From the NCBI GenBank assembly GCA_016282745.1, contig JAEELL010000085.1, positions 1 through 64,000 of the forward strand: a stretch of 64,000 nucleotides of DNA, in the 5' to 3' direction. The position numbers were made by a program, and so were the translations under genes. Source of the stretch: Lachnospiraceae bacterium. GTDB lineage: Bacteria > Bacillota > Clostridia > Lachnospirales > Lachnospiraceae. How positions within the stretch are numbered: the stretch's first letter is position 1; each line of letters begins with the position of its first letter. The notes beneath the pieces were generated by a model. That model saw only the letters and a list, made by a program, of their open reading frames with translations. It ran no database searches and was not told the origin of the DNA. Shown here piece by piece: positions 59,407 to 64,000 of this stretch.

Positions 59407-59453
59407 ACAAAAAAGTGTTCTCATCATCAAATCACGATTATGAAAACACTTTT
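59407..59453 (+). terminator. Terminator of tmcAL
   Basis: AAAAGTGTTCTCAT pairs with ATGAAAACACTTTT around a ~14-nt loop, then CTATATTT. Confidence 0.7.
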
Positions 59454-59567
59454 CTATATTTATAATTATTTATAATTTCTAAATGCTATAAGCTTTAACC
59501 CTATTAGCCACCATTACCATTTTTTTTACAATATTAGCTATTTTGAAACTATTTGTTTTTAAAGCTA

Positions 59568-60932
59568 TTAGTTCTTAAAACTATGGATTGGTGCAGGAAT
59601 TCTTCCTGTTCTGTTAACAAAGTTATCGCATGAGAAGTTATTAACCGGCATAATCGGAGCATAACCAAGCAAACCACCAAACTCAACAATCTCTCCTACT
59701 CCCTTTCCAATAACAGGAATAAGTCTTACAGCTGTTGTCTTCTGGTTAATCATACCAATAGCAGCTTCATCAGCAATAATTCCCGAAATAGTAGTTGCCT
59801 TTGTATCTCCAGGAATAGCAATCATATCAAGTCCTACCGAACAAACACATGTCATTGCTTCTAACTTTTCTATTGTAAGAGCTCCTTCCTTAACTGCGTC
59901 AATCATACCCTGATCCTCGCTGACAGGAATAAACGCACCACTTAATCCACCAACGTAAGATGATGCCATAACTCCGCCTTTTTTAACCTGATCGTTTAGT
60001 AATGCAAGGGCAGCTGTTGTTCCCGGCGCTCCTGCTCTCTCAAGACCGATTTCCTCTAGAATATCAGCAACGGAATCACCGATAGCAGGTGTTGGAGCCA
60101 AAGATAAATCTACAATACCAAAAGGAATTCCAAGTCTCTTTGAAGCCTCGCAGGCAACGAGCTGACCAACTCTTGTAACCTTGAAAGCAGTCTTCTTTAT
60201 AGTTTCACAGAGAACCTCAAAATTTTCTCCTCTTACTTTTGAAAGTGCATGTTTAACAACACCAGGTCCGCTTACACCGACATTGATGATAGCATCAGCT
60301 TCAGTAACACCGTGGAAAGCTCCGGCCATGAATGGATTGTCGTCAGGTGCATTACAGAATACAACAAGTTTTGCACAACCAAGAGAGTCCTGCTCTTTTG
60401 TGAGAGTTGCTGTCTCTACAATCATCTCTCCCATAAGCTTAACTGCATCCATATTAAGACCTGTCTTTGTAGATCCTACATTTACGGAACTACAAACTCT
60501 CTCAGTACTTGCAAGGGCCTTTGGAATAGATCTGATAAGCATTTCTTCTGCCGGAGTCATACCTTTGTTTACCAACGCTGAATATCCGCCAAGGAAGTTC
60601 ACTCCAACTTCTTTAGCAACCTTATCAAGTGTCATTGCGATTGTCACAAAATCATCAGGTGTCTTGCAGGCAGCGCCACCAACAAGTGCAATTGGTGTTA
60701 CGGAAATTCTCTTATTTACGATTGGAATACCAAACTGTTTAGAAATATCCTCACCTGTCTGAACCAGATTGCTTGCAAGTCTCTTAATCTTATTATAAAT
60801 ATTGTTGTTCAGTGTATCCAAATCATCACTGATACAATCAAGCAGACTAATACCCAGTGTAATAGTTCTTACATCGAGGTTATCCTGCTCTATCATTTTG
60901 TTAGTTTCATTTACTTCAAAAATATTAATCAT
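59568..60932 (-). CDS. PFL family protein (DUF711/UPF0210)
   Basis: 454 residues, full length: [54 protein letters not shown] [33 protein letters not shown]. Structurally related to glycyl-radical enzymes but without the radical loop; the reaction is unknown. ATG 60932 after GGAGG. Confidence 0.93.
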   Translation of the reverse strand: MINIFEVNETNKMIEQDNLDVRTITLGISLLDCISDDLDTLNNNIYNKIKRLASNLVQTGEDISKQFGIPIVNKRISVTPIALVGGAACKTPDDFVTIAMTLDKVAKEVGVNFLGGYSALVNKGMTPAEEMLIRSIPKALASTERVCSSVNVGSTKTGLNMDAVKLMGEMIVETATLTKEQDSLGCAKLVVFCNAPDDNPFMAGAFHGVTEADAIINVGVSGPGVVKHALSKVRGENFEVLCETIKKTAFKVTRVGQLVACEASKRLGIPFGIVDLSLAPTPAIGDSVADILEEIGLERAGAPGTTAALALLNDQVKKGGVMASSYVGGLSGAFIPVSEDQGMIDAVKEGALTIEKLEAMTCVCSVGLDMIAIPGDTKATTISGIIADEAAIGMINQKTTAVRLIPVIGKGVGEIVEFGGLLGYAPIMPVNNFSCDNFVNRTGRIPAPIHSFKN

Positions 60933-60943
60933 ATGTGCCTCCA

Positions 60944-61216
60944 TTAAATTCTATGCATGCTGTCAAAAATGTCTTCATGTTGAACTTTAATTGAAACCCC
61001 TATCTCTTCGCCTATCTTTTCCATATCATCAACTAATGCATCAAATGCAGTATTTGCATTGTTTGCATCAACTATCATCATCATATTAAAATACCCCTGT
61101 ACAATAGTCTGTGAAATATCTAAAATATTCACCTGTTTTTCTGCTAAATATGTACATACTTTTGCAATAATACCAACTGTATCCTTTCCTACAACTGTAA
61201 TGATTGTCTTCTTCAT
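60944..61216 (-). CDS. ACT-domain protein (UPF0237)
   Basis: 90 residues: [48 protein letters not shown], a single ACT domain. It is regularly paired with the DUF711 gene, probably as its regulatory subunit. Confidence 0.93.
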   Translation of the reverse strand: MKKTIITVVGKDTVGIIAKVCTYLAEKQVNILDISQTIVQGYFNMMMIVDANNANTAFDALVDDMEKIGEEIGVSIKVQHEDIFDSMHRI

Positions 61217-61228
61217 TGTCGTTCCTCC

Positions 61229-62026
61229 TTAAACATCTATTGTATCAGACGGCATATCGCGTCTGGCAACAACCAAATTAAAATCATTTGCACAATACTG
61301 ACCTATTCCGGCATTCACTTCATTTCTTACTGCTTCAAATGCCAGTTCAGGATAATTATTTTCATTGCTCAAATGTCCCAAGATAACATTTTTTAAGTGT
61401 TCACCCGCTATAGTATCAAGAAGTCTTCCTGCCGTTTCATTTGACAGATGTCCCTTATTCCCCCAAATTCTCTGTTTTAAATGGTACGGGTAAGGTCCGG
61501 TCTGAAGCATGTTAACATCGTGATTCGACTCTAACAAAACAGCATCAAGGCCTTTTAGATTATCAACAATATAATCGTCATAATATCCAAGATCCGTAAC
61601 AACTGCGGCAGCCTTATCATTTTCTGTAAATCTGTAAGCAACCGGATCAACCGCATCATGACTTACTCTGAAAGGTCTGATTCCAAAATCTCCCAACTTA
61701 AACTCTTTGTCCGGACCAATTTCAAAAAACAAATCGGTGTCAACTTTTCCTACCGAACTACTGTTCAAAATATATTTTATTGTCTTGCCGGTAGCATAAA
61801 CGGGAGTTTTGTACTTTCTTAGAAACACGCCCAATCCCTTGATATGATCAGAGTGTTCATGAGTAATAAGAATTCCTTTTAGATTCTCAGGTGCAATATC
61901 TGCTACTTTTAAGCCTTCTTCAATCCGCTTCTTGCTTATGCCCGCATCAATCAGAAATCCTTCTTTTTCATTTGTAACGCAAATAGAATTACCACTGCTT
62001 CCGCTGGCAATCGATGTAATCTTCAT
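61229..62026 (-). CDS. MBL-fold metallohydrolase, YycJ/WalJ-like
   Basis: 265 residues: ITSIASGSSGNSICV, metal motif THEHSDHIKGL, VSHDAVDPVAYRF, LESNHDVNML, HLSNETAGRLL, LGHLSNENN. WalJ-type proteins are implicated in DNA replication/cell-wall coordination. ATG 62026 by AAGGTG spacing. Confidence 0.92.
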   Translation of the reverse strand: MKITSIASGSSGNSICVTNEKEGFLIDAGISKKRIEEGLKVADIAPENLKGILITHEHSDHIKGLGVFLRKYKTPVYATGKTIKYILNSSSVGKVDTDLFFEIGPDKEFKLGDFGIRPFRVSHDAVDPVAYRFTENDKAAAVVTDLGYYDDYIVDNLKGLDAVLLESNHDVNMLQTGPYPYHLKQRIWGNKGHLSNETAGRLLDTIAGEHLKNVILGHLSNENNYPELAFEAVRNEVNAGIGQYCANDFNLVVARRDMPSDTIDV

Positions 62027-62160
62027 CACTTTCACCTTCGTATTAAAGACTTGTTTTCATACCACTTTGTTAATTTTATGTCATTTTTCTTATAATTGCA
62101 ATGGTATAATTAAATTTGAAGAAAAATAGTATATTATAAACTACTTATTTTGGAATCATC

Positions 62161-63060
62161 ATGAAAAAAATACTTTCCGCTTTGTTCTATTTATCAATAA
62201 TTCTCATTTTGATAACACCAGAGATTAGTTCAAAGGCCATAATATCAGGAATAAACCTATCCTTATATACTCTGCTTCCTGTAATATTTCCTTTTATTAC
62301 CATCACATCCTACATGTCTGCTTTTGACTTGTACGAACCGGTTTCCAAATTATTCTATCCTATATTGCACAAATTATTCCACATCACTCCTCAGGGGTGC
62401 TTTGTTGTAATCACCGGATTTACATGTGGATATCCCATGGGTATAAAAACCGCCTCTTTCCTTTACTCTTCAGGAAAGATATCATACCGGGAATATCTGT
62501 ACCTGATTTCCTTCACCAATAATGTCGGCATCGGTTTTCTCTTTGGATTTGTATATAACAAGGTTATGTCCCGCTCCATTTCGCCATTATTCTTATTAGG
62601 AATATCATATATCCCTTCTCTAATTACCGCATTTTTACTGAGAGAGAAATCAGATTATTATGATACGCCGTTAACCTCCTTGAAATTGCAACAGGTTAAA
62701 AAGACAAACCCGGCATTTGACAGCATCAAATCTATTTCGGTGATTATATTTTATCTAATCATCTTTTCAGTAATCTCGGATTACTTTTCTGCATTTATCC
62801 CTGATTACTTAATGGGAAAACAGACAATTATTACACTAATTGAAATAACTAAAGGTTTTTCAAAAATTACAGACTGCACTTTATCATCAAAATTATTTCT
62901 AACAATAACCGGTATCGCAACAGGCGGTTTATGTATAACTGTACAGTCCCTATCTTTCATCAATGACAGAAAAGCTAAACTCAGGTACCTTAAAGGGAAA
63001 CTTATTTCACTATTAATAAGTTACTGCATAATAATCATTTACCTTTCACTATCTCAGTAA
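62161..63060 (+). CDS. YlbJ-like integral membrane protein
   Basis: 299 residues with ~8 spans; LSLYTLLPVIFPFITITSYM, the conserved GFTCGYPMGIKTASFLYSSGKIS, SFTNNVGIGFLFGFV. YlbJ is a sporulation membrane protein in Bacillus; in Lachnospiraceae it may be retained without sporulation. Confidence 0.85.
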   Translation: MKKILSALFYLSIILILITPEISSKAIISGINLSLYTLLPVIFPFITITSYMSAFDLYEPVSKLFYPILHKLFHITPQGCFVVITGFTCGYPMGIKTASFLYSSGKISYREYLYLISFTNNVGIGFLFGFVYNKVMSRSISPLFLLGISYIPSLITAFLLREKSDYYDTPLTSLKLQQVKKTNPAFDSIKSISVIIFYLIIFSVISDYFSAFIPDYLMGKQTIITLIEITKGFSKITDCTLSSKLFLTITGIATGGLCITVQSLSFINDRKAKLRYLKGKLISLLISYCIIIIYLSLSQ

Positions 63061-63130
63061 TTACATGGTCACAAAATAATAATCTCTGTGCAATCACATT
63101 TTGGGAATTTGCTTATCGCAAACAACAAAG

Positions 63131-63165
63131 AAAGCGCAAACCTTTTTTAGATCTGCGCTCTCTCT
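63131..63165. terminator. Convergent hairpin between ylbJ-like and DivIVA-like genes
   Basis: AAAGCGCA and TGCGCTCT flank a ~17-nt loop; T-rich on both sides. Suits the two converging genes. Confidence 0.5.
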
Positions 63166-63192
63166 TATGTAATACACCAAATCATCATTCAA

Positions 63193-63783
63193 TTAATCTA
63201 ATGAAATAGATGGTTCTTCAATGTCATCACTAACAACAGGCTCTGCAGGTGCACCTGAAAGTTCCTTTCTGCTTGAAACAACAACTTCAAGTGAACTGTT
63301 GAGTGAAGCCATCATATTGCCCTGAATATTTTGGAAATTATTCATACCGTTTGTAAGAACATCCTGAATATTCGCAAGTATTTCGTCTGTATACTGTACA
63401 GCACCACTTCTGATATTATTGGCATCTGTAGTTGCACTGTCAAGAATCTGCTGTGCCTGAAGCTGTGCCTGCTCAATAACCTGATTAGCCTCTTTGTATG
63501 CCTGTTGCATAATCTCGTGTTCACTGACAAGTTCAGTGATGTGAGCTGTTGCTTCACTAATCATTGAATCAGCTCTATCCTTAGCATCGTTAAGAATAGC
63601 TTCCTTATTTGCGATAATCTTCTGATATTTTTTGATTTCATCAGGAGTCTTAAGTCTGAGTTCTCTTAACAACTCATCAATTTCATCCTTGTTTACAATA
63701 ATCTTTGTCTGAGATAACTTTACAAACTTGCAGCTATCGATATATTCTTCAATTTCCGAAATAACCTGTTCAATCTTGCTCAT
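63193..63783 (-). CDS. Coiled-coil protein (ATP-synthase-H/DivIVA-like)
   Basis: 196 residues, mostly one coiled coil (ILNDAKDRADSMISEATAHI, ANQVIEQAQLQAQQILDSATTDANNIRSGA), then an acidic tail. Often annotated vacuolar-ATPase subunit H-like; no true ATPase motif is present. Lies directly after coaD as in related Clostridia. ATG 63783 with GGAG. Confidence 0.75.
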   Translation of the reverse strand: MSKIEQVISEIEEYIDSCKFVKLSQTKIIVNKDEIDELLRELRLKTPDEIKKYQKIIANKEAILNDAKDRADSMISEATAHITELVSEHEIMQQAYKEANQVIEQAQLQAQQILDSATTDANNIRSGAVQYTDEILANIQDVLTNGMNNFQNIQGNMMASLNSSLEVVVSSRKELSGAPAEPVVSDDIEEPSISLD

Positions 63784-63865
63784 AATCAATTCTCCTTTTC
63801 TTAATCCATCCCCAAAATAGGTCTATATACTATCACTTACTATATCATCTGCATCCTTTATCGGA

Positions 63866-64000
63866 TCATCTTCTTTCTTTGACCTTTTGGTATATAGTAT
63901 CAACCAAAAAGTCAGGAACACATTCAGATATATCAGCACCAAAATATGCCATTTCTTTTACAGTACTTGATGACAAATAAGCATATTCCAGACTGGTATT
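63866..64000 (-). CDS. coaD: Phosphopantetheine adenylyltransferase, 3' part
   Basis: The last 44 codons: [20 protein letters not shown] followed by [20 protein letters not shown]. The LSSSxVKE motif of CoaD is clear. It makes dephospho-CoA. The 5' end lies outside the window. Confidence 0.93.
   Translation of the reverse strand, partial: NTSLEYAYLSSSTVKEMAYFGADISECVPDFLVDTIYQKVKERR

Overview
The window is about 64 kb of AT-rich Firmicutes DNA, best matched to Lachnospiraceae-type Clostridia. The grounds are the ylxM-ffh-rpsP-khpA-rimM-trmD-rplS and yceD-rpmF-plsX-acpP-rnc-smc-ftsY gene orders, a YlbJ-type protein, pta-ackA, a Cys-containing bL32 and consensus sigma-A promoters. The species call is inference; no 16S or tRNA gene is present.

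Positions ~299-40524 hold an integrative conjugative element (ICE) inserted between trmD and rplS, which are normally co-transcribed neighbours. A 16-bp direct repeat (taatatctttcggtcg) lies at both edges, and all protein genes recognised in the element are on the minus strand. In transcription order the element carries: an IS30-type HTH protein; a thioester/Cna-B surface adhesin and a second membrane-anchored surface protein; a type IV secretion block (pilin-like protein, VirD4 coupling ATPase, VirB6-like, VirB3-like, VirB4, CwlT-type hydrolase, VirB8-like candidate); DNA-processing genes (TOPRIM primase-like, CpaE-like ATPase, ArdC, SSB-like, EFK-motif protein); a possible replication initiator with two opposing small-RNA units; a HipA-like kinase pair; a DUF5688/Api92-like cargo block flanked by two giant hairpins; HicAB; a predicted ADP-ribosyltransferase; a relaxosome block (RHH proteins, MobP-type relaxase with Sel1 repeats); ParA/ParB; a secreted CAP protein; and an IS30-family transposase, the only recombinase seen.

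The most unusual signal is a perfect 18-bp palindrome, GGGGTCAATATTGACCCC (TTAGGGG...CCCCTAA where extended). It occurs 11 times in the element: ten copies in 2.6-10.2 kb and one at 30.06 kb. Seven copies sit 19-23 bp 5' of a start codon, directly before the Shine-Dalgarno sequence, and two are in frame inside the relaxase gene. A second signal is a pair of ~170-nt imperfect hairpins (12431-12600 and 15088-15266) that share a nearly identical 34/35-nt apex while their arms differ in sequence but still pair. A third is a pair of plus-strand promoter-terminator units (18334-18676) opposite the element's genes.

The flanking chromosome (40552-64000 and 1-182) is housekeeping: signal recognition (ffh, ftsY), ribosome and tRNA maturation, fatty-acid/phospholipid supply (acpP, plsX), RNase III, SMC, acetate metabolism (pta-ackA), threonine deaminase, tmcAL, a PFL/DUF711 protein with its ACT partner, a YycJ-like hydrolase, a YlbJ-like protein and coaD. 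The one odd insertion is a tandem pair of related unknown membrane proteins at 44.4-46.6 kb.
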